Source of the DNA: Prosthecobacter gellanilyticus
GTDB taxonomy: Bacteria > Verrucomicrobiota > Verrucomicrobiia > Verrucomicrobiales > Verrucomicrobiaceae
Reading direction: 5' to 3'
Assembly: GCF_007992435.1 (NCBI RefSeq)
Contig: NZ_BKAG01000016.1
Coordinates: 62,001 to 126,000 of the forward strand
DNA length: 64,000 bases
This document shows, piece after piece, positions 8,859 to 17,183 of this stretch. The position numbers were made by a program, and so were the translations under genes. The stretch's first letter is position 1; every line of letters starts with the position of its first letter. The notes below the pieces were generated by a model. The model made no database searches. It worked only from the letters and a program-made list of their open reading frames with translations, and was not told the DNA's origin.

Positions 8859-9667
8859 GAGTTCAATGGGAGAGGTGCGCTGCTCTGGCGCAGGGCGGCA
8901 ATGGACCGACTGAGAGCAAGGGTGCTGTCACGGAAATCGCAGACAAACCTGTCGGTGGAGGTAGAAAAAGCTTCGGGTGTGCCCGCGAAGCGCATGGAGC
9001 CGCCATCCAAAAGTGCGACATGATCACTGATGACCAGCACCTCGGCCACGTCATGGGTGACGATGACAGCGGTGAAACCAAACTGGCGCTGGTACTTCAC
9101 GATCATCTCAAACACCGCATTCCGGCGGAGGGGATCGAGACCGGCGGTGGGCTCGTCAAAGAGCACAAGCTCAGGCCGGGTGACGATGGCGCGGGCCAGG
9201 GCGAGACGCTTTTGCATGCCGCCGGAGAGCTGGCTGGGGTAGCTGTCCGCGTGGGTATCAAGCTCGAGCTGCTTCAGCGCCTCTAGGCTGCGTTTGCGGA
9301 CCTCCGCAGCGCTAAGATCGGTCGTCTGCTCCAGCGGCAGCTCGACATTTTCGAGCGCGGTGAGGGAATCAAAGAGCGCGTTGTGTTGAAACAGGAAACT
9401 GCAGCGGCGGCAGAACTCAGCGCGGGCGGCAGGCGCATCCACATCGAGCGCCTTGCCATCAAAGTGGATCGTGCCGGCATCGGGACGCTCGACTCCCGCG
9501 AGACACTTGAGGAAGACGGACTTGCCGGTGCCGCTGCGGCCTAACACGGTGACCACGCGGCCATGGGGCACATGAAGGTCCACACCAGTGAGCACGGCAT
9601 TGTCACCAAAGCTTTTCGTGATGCCCTGGACCTCAAGCAGCATGGATGATGGAGAGGCGGTGCTCAT
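8855..9667 (-). CDS. mlaF: MlaF, ABC transporter ATP-binding subunit
   Basis: 270 residues from an ATG at 9667; a longer upstream frame merely reads through the mlaE gene. The start overlaps the mlaE stop codon (TGATG). Walker A GRSGTGKS (43-50), Q-loop glutamine 94, signature LSGGM (147-151), Walker B LVLFDEPTAGLDP and H-loop VTHD are all present. It belongs to the MlaF/Ttg2A family and powers the MlaE permease for phospholipid movement between membranes. No mlaB (STAS) gene is seen in the operon. Confidence 0.93.
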   Translation of the reverse strand: MSTASPSSMLLEVQGITKSFGDNAVLTGVDLHVPHGRVVTVLGRSGTGKSVFLKCLAGVERPDAGTIHFDGKALDVDAPAARAEFCRRCSFLFQHNALFDSLTALENVELPLEQTTDLSAAEVRKRSLEALKQLELDTHADSYPSQLSGGMQKRLALARAIVTRPELVLFDEPTAGLDPLRRNAVFEMIVKYQRQFGFTAVIVTHDVAEVLVISDHVALLDGGSMRFAGTPEAFSTSTDRFVCDFRDSTLALSRSIAALRQSSAPLPLNS

Positions 9668-10488
9668 CACAGCAGGAAGGAGGTGATCACGTAGTCCGCC
9701 GCGAGAACGGTCACACAGGACAGAACCACCGCACGGGTGGTGGAGGCGCTCACGGCACGTGCGCCGGTGGCGGTCTTGCAGCGGTGGGCATTGAAGCCGT
9801 TGTAACAGCAGAGGGACACAGTGAGCAAGCCGAAGACCGCGGCTTTGACGAAGCACTCCATGACGTCATCCGGCTCCACCGCACGCTCCACGGAGGCCCA
9901 GTAGACGCCGGGTTCGAGGCCTAGAAGCATGGAGCCCGAGAGCCAGCCGCCCCAGAGCCCGACAGCCACAAAGAGAGCTGTCTGCATGGGATAAACGAAG
10001 AGCGCGGAAATGAGGCGCGGCGTGATGAGGTAACCGTGGCTGCTGACGCCCATGGTCTCCAGCGCGGCGATTTGCTCTGAGTTTCGCTGAATGCCGAGTT
10101 CGGCGGCGAGGGCTGAACCCGCCTGCCCTACCAGCATGAGTGCCGCAAGCACGGGGCCGAGTTCGCGAACCAGACTGAGTGAGACCAGAGCACCGAGCAA
10201 GCTTTCCGAACCGAAGCGGTTCAGCACGTGGTAGCCCTGCAGTCCGAGCACCAGTCCGGTGAAGGTTCCCACAATCAGAATGACCGGCAGGCAGCGGGCA
10301 CCCTGCTCAAAAGCGGCACGCAGCACCCGCCGGAAAAGCTTCCGCGTGGTGAGAGCGCTGCGGAATGACTGCGCCGTGAAAACGGCAAAGTCACCCAGCC
10401 CGCGAACGAGAGAGAGAGAATGTGCGCCAACTGAACGAACCATGAATCGGGAGGACTGATCAAGAGAACTGGAAATCTGGCGTGGCAT
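9667..10488 (-). CDS. mlaE: MlaE, ABC transporter permease
   Basis: 273 residues with several transmembrane helices: roughly CLPVILIVGTFTGLVLGLQ, LVRELGPVLAALMLVGQAG, ALFVYPMQTALFVAVGLWGG, and the C-terminal TVLAADYVITSFLL. The segment VRELGPVLAALMLVGQAGSA and the nearby E-L-G-x-Q-R-N-S-E-Q-I-A-A-L-E-T-M-G track are the hallmark of the MlaE/YrbE family. It is the first gene of the operon. The upstream region to 10590 is a 101-bp divergent spacer that must hold promoters for this operon and the reductase gene. Confidence 0.93.
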   Translation of the reverse strand: MPRQISSSLDQSSRFMVRSVGAHSLSLVRGLGDFAVFTAQSFRSALTTRKLFRRVLRAAFEQGARCLPVILIVGTFTGLVLGLQGYHVLNRFGSESLLGALVSLSLVRELGPVLAALMLVGQAGSALAAELGIQRNSEQIAALETMGVSSHGYLITPRLISALFVYPMQTALFVAVGLWGGWLSGSMLLGLEPGVYWASVERAVEPDDVMECFVKAAVFGLLTVSLCCYNGFNAHRCKTATGARAVSASTTRAVVLSCVTVLAADYVITSFLL

Positions 10489-10589
10489 TAACCACGATGC
10501 AACCTGCGTGAGAGATTGTTCTCCGCTGTCTCTACCGTATTAAGAACGGTTAATTACATCTGATCTGCCTTTTTTGTTACTCCACAATC

Positions 10590-11138
10590 ATGCGCCCCCT
10601 CCGCTATACCATCAATGTCACCGTCGACGGCTGCTGTGATCACATGGCCGGCATCCCGTGCGAAGAACTGCATCGCTACGCCGCCGCAGGCATCGAGCGA
10701 TCTGATGCCATGCTCTTTGGCCGGGTGACTTATCAGATGATGGAGACGGCCTGGCGGCTGCCGATCACCTCGTGGACGATTCCTGAATGGATGGAACCCT
10801 TTGCCCGCACCATGGATGCAGCGAAGAAATACGTGGTGTCCAGAACGCTCAAGCAGGTCGACTGGAACACCGAACTCCTGCATGGCGATCTGGCCGAGGC
10901 CGTGCAGCGGCTCAAACAAGAACCCGGAAAGGGCATCGCCGTGGCCGGCACCCAGCTGGCCCTGGCACTGACGGAGCTAGGCTTGATTGACGAGTACGAG
11001 TTCATCATTCATCCCCGCATCGCCGGACATGGACCGACGTTGTTTGCGGGGCTCACGAAGTACGTGGATCTGCAACTCGTCGACCATCAGGACATTGGTG
11101 CCGGTCTGGTGGTGATGAAGTATGCGGTGAAGAGGTAG
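10590..11138 (+). CDS. Dihydrofolate reductase-family protein (RibD C-terminal type)
   Basis: 182 residues. It begins with the typical strand RYTINVTVDGCCDH and has AMLFGRVTYQMME, KKYVVSRTL, GKGIAVAGTQLALALTELGLIDEYEFIIHPRIAGHGPTLF, the latter being the signature of the YwjB/YyaP-like branch of the RibD C-terminal/DHFR superfamily. These enzymes bind NADPH, but the substrate of this branch is generally unknown. The gene stands alone between the divergent mla operon and the ABC exporter genes. Confidence 0.85.
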   Translation: MRPLRYTINVTVDGCCDHMAGIPCEELHRYAAAGIERSDAMLFGRVTYQMMETAWRLPITSWTIPEWMEPFARTMDAAKKYVVSRTLKQVDWNTELLHGDLAEAVQRLKQEPGKGIAVAGTQLALALTELGLIDEYEFIIHPRIAGHGPTLFAGLTKYVDLQLVDHQDIGAGLVVMKYAVKR

Positions 11139-11212
11139 GCCCGCTTTCCAGATTGGCCTTTCGTTATTCGGGCTTCGTCATTCGTCATTCTCATGCTATC
11201 CCGTGCGCTCCC

Positions 11213-11872
11213 ATGCCCGGCATCACCGTCTCCAACCTCCACTTCGCCTATCCCGGCAGCCCGTTTCGGCTGCGGGTGGAAGGCTTGGAGGTGGCCGAGG
11301 GTGGATCGCTGGCACTGCTAGGTCCGAGCGGGGCAGGCAAAACGACCCTGCTTAGGCTGATGTCAGGACTCGTGGAGCCTGAGAAAGGCACCGTAAAGCT
11401 CGGTGACCAAACGCTGACCGGCCTGAGCGAGGCGCAACGGCGTGCCTTCCGGCTGAGCCAGATCGGGCTGGTGTTTCAGGACTTCGCGCTGCTGGATTAC
11501 CTGACGGTGGAGGAGAACGTCTTATTGCCGCAGCGCTTCCGTGGTGGAGCAGCCTTGTCAGAGGTCGCACTGGAACTGGCGGAGAAATTGGAGATCCGGC
11601 CGCATTGGAAGAAGCTGGCGAGCCAGCTTTCGCAGGGTGAGCGGCAGCGCGTGGCCATCGCTCGTGCGCTGGTCCATCAACCACGCTTTTTGTTCGCGGA
11701 TGAACCCACGGCTTCGCTGGATGCAAAGCGGCGGGAGATCGTGATCGAGCTGCTGCAGGACTACAGCCGAAAGCACGGGGCATGTCTCGTCATCGTGACG
11801 CATGACACGGATTTGATCCCGAGGTTTCCGCAGCACGCGCGTGTGGAGGATTTTACTTCTTCATCCTCATGA
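11213..11872 (+). CDS. ABC transporter ATP-binding protein, LolD/MacB type
   Basis: 219 residues from ATG 11213 (MPGITVSNLHFAYPG); an in-frame upstream extension is not conserved-looking. Walker A GPSGAGKT (37-44), Q-loop VFQDFALLDYLTVEENV, signature LSQGE (139-143), Walker B FLFADEPTASLD and VTHD. The small size and Q-loop context match the LolD/MacB/FtsE subfamily that works with FtsX-type permeases. Its stop overlaps the next gene by ATGA, and that gene encodes such a permease. The pair likely exports or extracts a substrate from the inner membrane; the substrate is unknown. Confidence 0.88.
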   Translation: MPGITVSNLHFAYPGSPFRLRVEGLEVAEGGSLALLGPSGAGKTTLLRLMSGLVEPEKGTVKLGDQTLTGLSEAQRRAFRLSQIGLVFQDFALLDYLTVEENVLLPQRFRGGAALSEVALELAEKLEIRPHWKKLASQLSQGERQRVAIARALVHQPRFLFADEPTASLDAKRREIVIELLQDYSRKHGACLVIVTHDTDLIPRFPQHARVEDFTSSSS

Positions 11873-13044
11873 TCGCGCCCTCACTCCAGCTCGCGTGGCG
11901 CTATGTGGCGCGGCATCGATTGCAGACCCTACTGTTGGCGGGCGCGCTGGCGCTGGTCACGGCGCTGCCGTTGTGTTTACGCGTGCTGGTGCAGGCGACG
12001 GAGACGGCGATGCAGGATCGCGCGATCACCACGCCCCAGCTTCTCGGTGCACGTGGCAGTGCGCTGGACCTGATGCTCACGGCGTTGTACTTTAAAAGGC
12101 AGCCGCTGCCGGCGATTCCGATGCATCATCTGGCAGAAGTCCGGAAGGAGAGGCTTGGGGACTGCATCCCGCTGGATGTGCGCTTTCATGCGCAGGAGGC
12201 CCCGATCATCGGCACAGAGATCGACTACTTCCGTTTTCGCAGACTGGAACTGGCGGGTGGCAAGATGATCACGCGCCTGGGCGACTGCGTGATCGGCGCG
12301 CGACTGGCAGCACAGCGAAGTCTAAAGCCTGGAGATGCCATCTTCTCCACGCAGGAACAGGTCTTTGACATGGCGGGTGTGTATCCTCTGAAAATGCGCA
12401 TCACCGGAGTGCTGACAGCGAATGGATCTCTGGATGATGATGCCGTGTTTGTGGACCTGAAGACGACCTGGCTCATCTCAGGGCTGGCGCATGGGCATGA
12501 TGAAGTGGCCGAGAACAAGGAGGCTGTGCTGAAGCAGGAAGAAGGCAACACGGTCGCGAACGCCAGCGTGCGCATGTTCAACGAAGTGACGGAGAAGAAC
12601 CTCGGCACCTTCCATTTCCATGGTGACAATGGCGAGTATCCGCTCAGTGCCATCATCATCGTGCCCAAGGATGCGAAGTCCGAGGCGATGCTGGCGGGAC
12701 GCTACCTCAAGGACAAGAGCCCCGTGCAGTTGATTCGCCCGCGTGAGGAGTTCGCGGCACTGATGAGCACGCTCTTTGAGATGCAGACGCTGGCGCTGAG
12801 CGTGCTCGCGGTCACGCTGGGAGCAGCGCTGGCCATCGCGGCGCTGGTGTTTGCGCTGTCCTTCCGCCTGCGCCAGCGGGAGTTCGCCACGCTGGGTGAT
12901 CTGGGGATCTCACCCGGGGCGCTGATCCTAACCAAAAGTTTTGAAGTCGGCATCATCGGCGGCGTGGGACTCGTCATGGCGGGAGTGATCACCGTGTTCG
13001 TGCAGATGAACGCGCATGCCTGGGTGAGGCTGATGCTGGCGTGA
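11869..13044 (+). CDS. FtsX/MacB-like ABC permease (short C-terminal core)
   Basis: 391 residues. One N-terminal helix (about 20-42) is followed by a large periplasmic domain (about 45-300) and an FtsX-like C-terminal core with helices ALSVLAVTLGAALAIAALVFAL and VGIIGGVGLVMAGVITVFVQM separated by the cytoplasmic RLRQREFATLGDLGIS loop, which is the classic FtsX motif. I count only three membrane spans where this family normally has four; the protein ends about 12 residues after the third. That may mean a truncated last helix or an unusual topology. It is translated with the LolD-like ATPase gene (4-bp overlap). Confidence 0.8.
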   Translation: MIAPSLQLAWRYVARHRLQTLLLAGALALVTALPLCLRVLVQATETAMQDRAITTPQLLGARGSALDLMLTALYFKRQPLPAIPMHHLAEVRKERLGDCIPLDVRFHAQEAPIIGTEIDYFRFRRLELAGGKMITRLGDCVIGARLAAQRSLKPGDAIFSTQEQVFDMAGVYPLKMRITGVLTANGSLDDDAVFVDLKTTWLISGLAHGHDEVAENKEAVLKQEEGNTVANASVRMFNEVTEKNLGTFHFHGDNGEYPLSAIIIVPKDAKSEAMLAGRYLKDKSPVQLIRPREEFAALMSTLFEMQTLALSVLAVTLGAALAIAALVFALSFRLRQREFATLGDLGISPGALILTKSFEVGIIGGVGLVMAGVITVFVQMNAHAWVRLMLA

Positions 13045-13064
13045 GAGAGATTCAAAAGTGTTTT

Positions 13065-13145
13065 CGAGCCGGAGGCTCGGCGGCTGGTAGCCGGTGATGA
13101 AGCGCAACCGCGGAGCGGTGGAGCGTGAATCACCGGAAAGATGGC
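13065..13145. repeat. Structured intergenic sequence, possible dispersed repeat
   Basis: Just after the permease gene is a GC-rich block with nested complementarity: ccggtgat near 13093-13100 can pair with atcaccgg near 13130-13137, with accgc/gcggt pairs inside, and an adjacent gagccggaggctc palindrome. There is no ORF with coding character. The look is that of an extragenic palindromic element, but I see no second copy in this window, so repeat status is inference. Confidence 0.4.
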
Positions 13146-13222
13146 GTCATTGCATATTTTGTTTCCGCGTCCCGGGAGTAAACCACCTTGTGAAAAACTT
13201 GTAAACCGAACAAACTCGCATG

Positions 13223-13240
13223 GAGCGGATTCATCCGCTC
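13223..13240 (-). terminator. Hairpin downstream of the lectin-like Ser/Thr kinase
   Basis: Perfect 7-bp arms gagcgga / tccgctc with loop ttca, 8 bp beyond the stop codon at 13248. There is no immediate T-run, so it is a weak terminator or 3'-end stabiliser at best. Confidence 0.4.
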
Positions 13241-13247
13241 ACTTCCA

Positions 13248-15503
13248 TCACTTCTTGGCAGCAGGCGCGGTCGGCTTCGGAGCGGTCACGCCATGCATGT
13301 AGTAGGAGTGAAGGACGGTGCCTTGAAGCTGCTGGAGGTTGTTCAGCGGCGGGACGGAGGCATAGAGCAGCACATCCGCGAGCCAGCCGGAGAACTGATC
13401 CGCGCCTGCGTTGGCAGCGCCGATCTGCAGCTTGTAGAGCGGTGCCTTCGGCGCGCTCGCGGTGCCTTTGACCTCATTGGTCTTGCCGGTGGCATCCTTG
13501 ACCCGCAGAATGACCTCGCCGGAGCCCGCATCCCAGGTCACCGTGACGGTGAAGGCGATGGTGGGATTCACATCCTTGGTGGTGAGGGAGGCTGAGGAAT
13601 TGCCATCACCACGAACCGCAGCCACAACACGCTTTTGGTTATCCACACTGACCACCACTTCGTTGCCGCCATCGCCGGAGAGACGCATGATGTTGGTGGG
13701 GAGCTTTCCTCCGTCTGCCTGGGCGACGAAGGAAAGGGTCATGCCCTTGGGCTGCTTCGGAGCCGCCGAGCCAAAGGGGAACTGGTTCTTCTCCCCCCCC
13801 GGGTCATTCATCTGCATGGCGCTGCCCTTGCCGCTGCGCGCATGGAAGTCGAGCACCGAGCGGCCGCCATTCGGACCGGCGACATTCGCCGGAGTGGATG
13901 CCCAGACGCTGCGCCGCGGCCCCATGTCAGCCTTGGGATCCAGGGCGCGGAGATAATTATCTTTCCCACGCGGAGAGAGGTCATGCCACTGCGTGACGAT
14001 GTCCTTCTCAGACGCGCCTTTGCCGTCCGCCTTCTTCAGACCGGTGTTCGCCACCAGATGCAGGCAGAGATCGGCATCCGCAGGCGGATAGGCGCGGTCC
14101 ATGGGCAGCTCGAAAGCGGTCTTGCCGGAATCATCGTTAGCCACGCTGGGAGCCGGACTCGGCGTGCGCTTTTCCTCGCCAGCTCCGCGAGTGAGGAAAA
14201 AGGCGGCCGCGCCGAGGGCGATCACACCCGCCGCGACGAGGGCGATTTTGAGTCCGTTCGATCCGGAGGATTTCGCAGCCGCATGTTTCGGCGGAGCGGC
14301 AGGACCGCGATGACCGCCGACGAGCCGAGTACTGCCTACCGGTTTGGAAGGCGTGCGCCGTGCGGCGGGGCTGCTGCTGGAGGAAGGTAGCTGCTGGGTG
14401 AAGCCACCCACCTCGATGATGGGTTCCGCCACTGGAATGGCCTCCAATGGCACGGGCTCCGTGGCATAGGCGGCCTGAACCTGCCCCGTCTGATACACGG
14501 GCGGCACCTGACCCGTGCCATAAGCAGGCACCTGCCCGGTGGAATAGTACATGGGCTGCACCGGCACGGAGCTGGTGGTGGGTGTGGCCATCGGCACACC
14601 GCCCGTGCCATACTGAGGATACACCGGCATCTGCCCGTAACCCATGGGCATCCAGGGCATGATCTGCGGTGCCGAGGCCATCTTTTCCCAAGCACGAAAT
14701 TCCTCGATCGCCTGCTGGGCATTCACGGGGCGGTCCTCTGGCTTGCAGGCCATGAGGCGCATGACCCAGGCACCAAGCCAGGGCGGCACATGCGGCGCCA
14801 CGATGTGCAGGGGCACCAGATCGTGGTTGATGTGCTTGTCGATCACCGTGGCCACGGAGTCACCATCAAAGGCTTTGCGGCCGGAAAGCGCTTCATAGAA
14901 AACACAACCCAGGGAGTAGAGATCCGTCTTGTCATCCACTGGTCGCCGGGTGAGCTGCTCCGGCGCCATGTAGTGGATGGACCCCATCACCGTGCCGCTC
15001 TGATCTTCCGTCTGCTTGCGCGCACGCATGCCGGCACGGGCGAGACCGAAGTCGATGATCTTCGACTGCATTCGGCCGCCGGGCAGACGCTCGACCTTGA
15101 TGTTCTCCGGCTTGATATCGCGATGCAGAATGTGGCGCTGATGCGCGCCAAGCAGAGCCTCAAGAGCCTGGTTCGCCAGTTCCTTGAAGTCATCGTAATG
15201 CAGCGGGCCGCGAGCGACCACATCCGCGAGGTCCTCACCCTCCAGCAACTCCATGACCATGAAGAGGCCCTCGGCATCACTGGCCACGTCAAAGATGGTC
15301 ACGATGTTGGGATTGCGCATGGAGGCCAGCGCATCCGCCTCACGCCGCAGGTCAGCGGTGAGCTTTTCATCACCACTGATATCGTTGGCGCTCATGAGGC
15401 GCTTGATGGCAACCCAGCGCTTCAGCTCGTTGTCGTAGGCACGATACACGGCCCCCACGCCACCTGCGCCGAGCTGCTCATAAATCTTGTATCGTTCCGC
15501 CAT
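13248..15503 (-). CDS. Membrane Ser/Thr protein kinase with lectin-like exterior domain
   Basis: 751 residues. The Hanks-type kinase domain occupies about 1-275: glycine loop LGAGGVGAV (11-19), lysine 34, HRDIKPEN (127-134), DFG (151-153) and MAPEQ (179-183). A proline/tyrosine/glutamine-rich linker with repeated YxTGQV units (about 318-342) follows, then a basic stretch, one transmembrane helix (about 418-437), and a C-terminal region (about 470-740) that reads like a LamG/concanavalin-type beta sandwich (LHLVANTG, VTQWHDLSPRGKDNY, then LYKLQIGAANAGADQFSGWLADVLLY). All kinase catalytic residues are intact. The layout suggests an outside ligand domain signalling to an inside kinase. Ligand and targets are unknown. 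Confidence 0.88.
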   Translation of the reverse strand: MAERYKIYEQLGAGGVGAVYRAYDNELKRWVAIKRLMSANDISGDEKLTADLRREADALASMRNPNIVTIFDVASDAEGLFMVMELLEGEDLADVVARGPLHYDDFKELANQALEALLGAHQRHILHRDIKPENIKVERLPGGRMQSKIIDFGLARAGMRARKQTEDQSGTVMGSIHYMAPEQLTRRPVDDKTDLYSLGCVFYEALSGRKAFDGDSVATVIDKHINHDLVPLHIVAPHVPPWLGAWVMRLMACKPEDRPVNAQQAIEEFRAWEKMASAPQIMPWMPMGYGQMPVYPQYGTGGVPMATPTTSSVPVQPMYYSTGQVPAYGTGQVPPVYQTGQVQAAYATEPVPLEAIPVAEPIIEVGGFTQQLPSSSSSPAARRTPSKPVGSTRLVGGHRGPAAPPKHAAAKSSGSNGLKIALVAAGVIALGAAAFFLTRGAGEEKRTPSPAPSVANDDSGKTAFELPMDRAYPPADADLCLHLVANTGLKKADGKGASEKDIVTQWHDLSPRGKDNYLRALDPKADMGPRRSVWASTPANVAGPNGGRSVLDFHARSGKGSAMQMNDPGGEKNQFPFGSAAPKQPKGMTLSFVAQADGGKLPTNIMRLSGDGGNEVVVSVDNQKRVVAAVRGDGNSSASLTTKDVNPTIAFTVTVTWDAGSGEVILRVKDATGKTNEVKGTASAPKAPLYKLQIGAANAGADQFSGWLADVLLYASVPPLNNLQQLQGTVLHSYYMHGVTAPKPTAPAAKK

Positions 15504-15914
15504 CCGTTTGTTGAGGAGTGATTGAATTCATTCAAGGAAAACCTGAATGCTGCTTCTTTGGCAAGGAGGATATACGTTTGAGAATGGAAAATTAACCCCA
15601 ATTGATCTCTGAGACCGCTCTCGGAGACACATTTCCTCGGCATGGACAAGCAATGCCCGGAGATGAGGGGAGCAAGGGGCACCTTCGGCGGCTTGAAAAA
15701 TGTTGAGGTTTTCAGAGCCACCAAAGCCCCCCCATGAGCCAGCCTGCCAAAAACAGCGTTTTTCACCCAAGAAAAGGCGACCTTTAAGCTTGACGATGAA
15801 CGTTTAATGAGGGGTAAAAGTGGCCCAAAATAGCAATCTGGCAAGGAAGTTGCTTGGCATGGGTATAACCAGGGGTATGTCCCCTGCCCCAAACCTAACC
15901 CCCCTAAAAAACCC
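15504..15914. other. Divergent intergenic region, 411 bp, no gene seen
   Basis: The spacer separates the kinase gene (-) from the GYF-like gene (+). It is less GC-rich than its surroundings, has several A/T runs, and contains a small palindrome ttgaat-tc-attcaa (15522-15535) some 20 bp before the kinase start. An ORF crossing it on the minus strand has no family resemblance and runs out of frame into the kinase gene, so I treat it as spurious. Promoters for both flanking genes must lie here, but I cannot place them confidently. Confidence 0.6.
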
Positions 15915-16214
15915 ATGATGCTCTACCTTAGCCGCGCCTTTGTTGAATTCGGTCCTTTCCCGACTGATGAGATGACCAGTTTCTACCAGCGAGGCCTCCT
16001 GAAAGACAGCGACTACGTCCGCGCTGAGAACACTGACAACTGGCTGCACGTCAACGAGTGGGCTGACTCCCTCCCTGCCGCTGAAGCCCCTGCCGCGCCT
16101 GCGCCGAAAAAGCCCGCCGCGAAGAAAGCCGCGCCAGCACCAGCGCCCGCCCCTGAGCCTGCCGCTCCTGTGGCCAAAAAAGCCGCCGCGAAGAAGGCCA
16201 AGAAGGTCGCCTGA
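15915..16214 (+). CDS. Small GYF_2-like protein with histone H1-like Ala/Pro/Lys tail
   Basis: 99 residues. Residues 1-52 resemble a GYF_2 domain: YLSRAFVEFGPFPTDEM, then FYQRGLLKDSDYV and a NWLHVNEW end, matching the G-P-(F/Y)-x3-E-M / G-x-(L/I)-x3-D-x-V / W pattern. Residues 53-99 are almost entirely Ala, Pro and Lys in repeats (KKPAAKKAAPAPAP, KKAAAKKAKKV), like the basic tails of bacterial histone H1-like proteins. The GYF part normally binds proline-rich peptides; the tail could bind DNA, RNA or acidic surfaces. There are two adjacent ATGs; either may start. It is probably a monocistronic gene. Confidence 0.75.
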   Translation: MMLYLSRAFVEFGPFPTDEMTSFYQRGLLKDSDYVRAENTDNWLHVNEWADSLPAAEAPAAPAPKKPAAKKAAPAPAPAPEPAAPVAKKAAAKKAKKVA

Positions 16215-16245
16215 TCCCAAAGATCAGCGAAATCTCGCCTCATGC

Positions 16246-16266
16246 CCCGCCGGATCTTCCGGCGGG
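16246..16266 (+). terminator. Hairpin after the GYF-like gene
   Basis: 9-bp stem cccgccgga / tccggcggg (16246-16254 with 16258-16266) around a 3-nt loop, 32 bp after the stop codon. No T-run follows. It lies between convergent genes and may separate their transcripts. Confidence 0.5.
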
Positions 16267-16287
16267 CAGGGTGACACACCGTCTCTC

Positions 16288-16319
16288 GATCTGGAGATTC
16301 GGAATCAATCCTCCAGATC
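16288..16319 (-). terminator. Hairpin overlapping the lpxA 3' end
   Basis: Perfect 9-bp arms gatctggag (16288-16296) and ctccagatc (16311-16319). The right arm lies within the last codons of lpxA and the stop codon at 16305 lies in the loop. No T-run follows on the minus strand; the role as terminator is inferred from position. Confidence 0.4.
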
Positions 16320-17102
16320 CACCTCACCACGCCAGGGACAGATGCCGCGCTTCGATGGAGCGCTGACAAAGTCCAGCAGGCGTGAGGCGGGTTCGGACCA
16401 CTCGCGCTCACGGGCGATGGCGAGTGCCTGAGAGATGTTTTTGCCAGAGCAGAAGAGGAGCTTGAAGAGATCCTTGATGGCGGCGCGTTGCTCGGAGGTG
16501 AACCCCTGGCGACGGAGGCCGATGATGTTCAGGCTGGTGATCCGGTTCGTACGCATGGCGGCGCAGAAATGCGGGATGTCCTTGCCGAAACTACCGTTCC
16601 CCTGGATCACGCACGAATCACCGATGCGGATGAACTGGTGAAACACGGCGCCGCCGCCGATGAAGGTGTTGTTTCCCACCTGGATGTGTCCGGCGAGCAG
16701 GCAGGCGTTCGCGAGGATGTTCTTGTTTCCGAGCTGCACGTCGTGCGCGAGATGCGCGCCGACCATGAGGAAGTTCCCTTCCCCGAGGCGTGTGGCGCTG
16801 CCAGGCTTGCTGCCACGATGGATGGTCACATGCTCGCGGATGACATTGCGCGGCCCCAGGATCACGCTGCTGTCAGTCTCCGTCTTGAAATGAATGTCCT
16901 GCGGATCCGCGCCGATGACAGCCGCACGACCGATGACGCAGCCTTCGCCAATCTCCACACGGCCCACGATCTGCGCATGCGCCTCGATGCGGGCGCCTGC
17001 GGCGATCTTGGCCGGACCATCAATGATCACATAGGGTCCGACCTCGGCACTGGGATCAAGCTCGGCCGAGGAATGAATGACGGCGGTGGGATGGATGGGC
17101 AT
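16305..17102 (-). CDS. lpxA: Acyl-[ACP]-UDP-N-acetylglucosamine O-acyltransferase
   Basis: 265 residues, close to the usual 262. It performs the first step of lipid A synthesis, transferring a 3-hydroxyacyl chain from ACP to UDP-GlcNAc in the cytoplasm. The first two thirds is a left-handed beta helix of hexapeptide repeats (I-x-P-x-A-x-I type). The catalytic histidine region is AHLAHD (histidines 117 and 120), preceded by IREHVTIHRG, and the C-terminal helical domain opens with NIIGLRRQGF, an LpxA signature. It shows that the organism makes lipopolysaccharide. An uncharacterised lipoprotein gene lies 81 bp upstream on the same strand. Confidence 0.95.
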   Translation of the reverse strand: MPIHPTAVIHSSAELDPSAEVGPYVIIDGPAKIAAGARIEAHAQIVGRVEIGEGCVIGRAAVIGADPQDIHFKTETDSSVILGPRNVIREHVTIHRGSKPGSATRLGEGNFLMVGAHLAHDVQLGNKNILANACLLAGHIQVGNNTFIGGGAVFHQFIRIGDSCVIQGNGSFGKDIPHFCAAMRTNRITSLNIIGLRRQGFTSEQRAAIKDLFKLLFCSGKNISQALAIAREREWSEPASRLLDFVSAPSKRGICPWRGEVDLED

Positions 17103-17183
17103 GGTGGAGACGGCAGTCTATTCGTCCGCCGTCCGGCGCTCGCAAACGGATTCCACCACCGGTTTCGACGATGACATCAGCCA

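Noticed and set aside
8855-9856. Longer 333-residue version of MlaF
   Set aside because: The extra 63 residues are an out-of-frame reading of mlaE; the ATG at 9667 overlaps the mlaE stop and gives a normal ABC ATPase.
15422-15916. 164-codon minus-strand ORF in the kinase-GYF spacer
   Set aside because: It overlaps the kinase start out of frame, lacks coding character and has no known motif.
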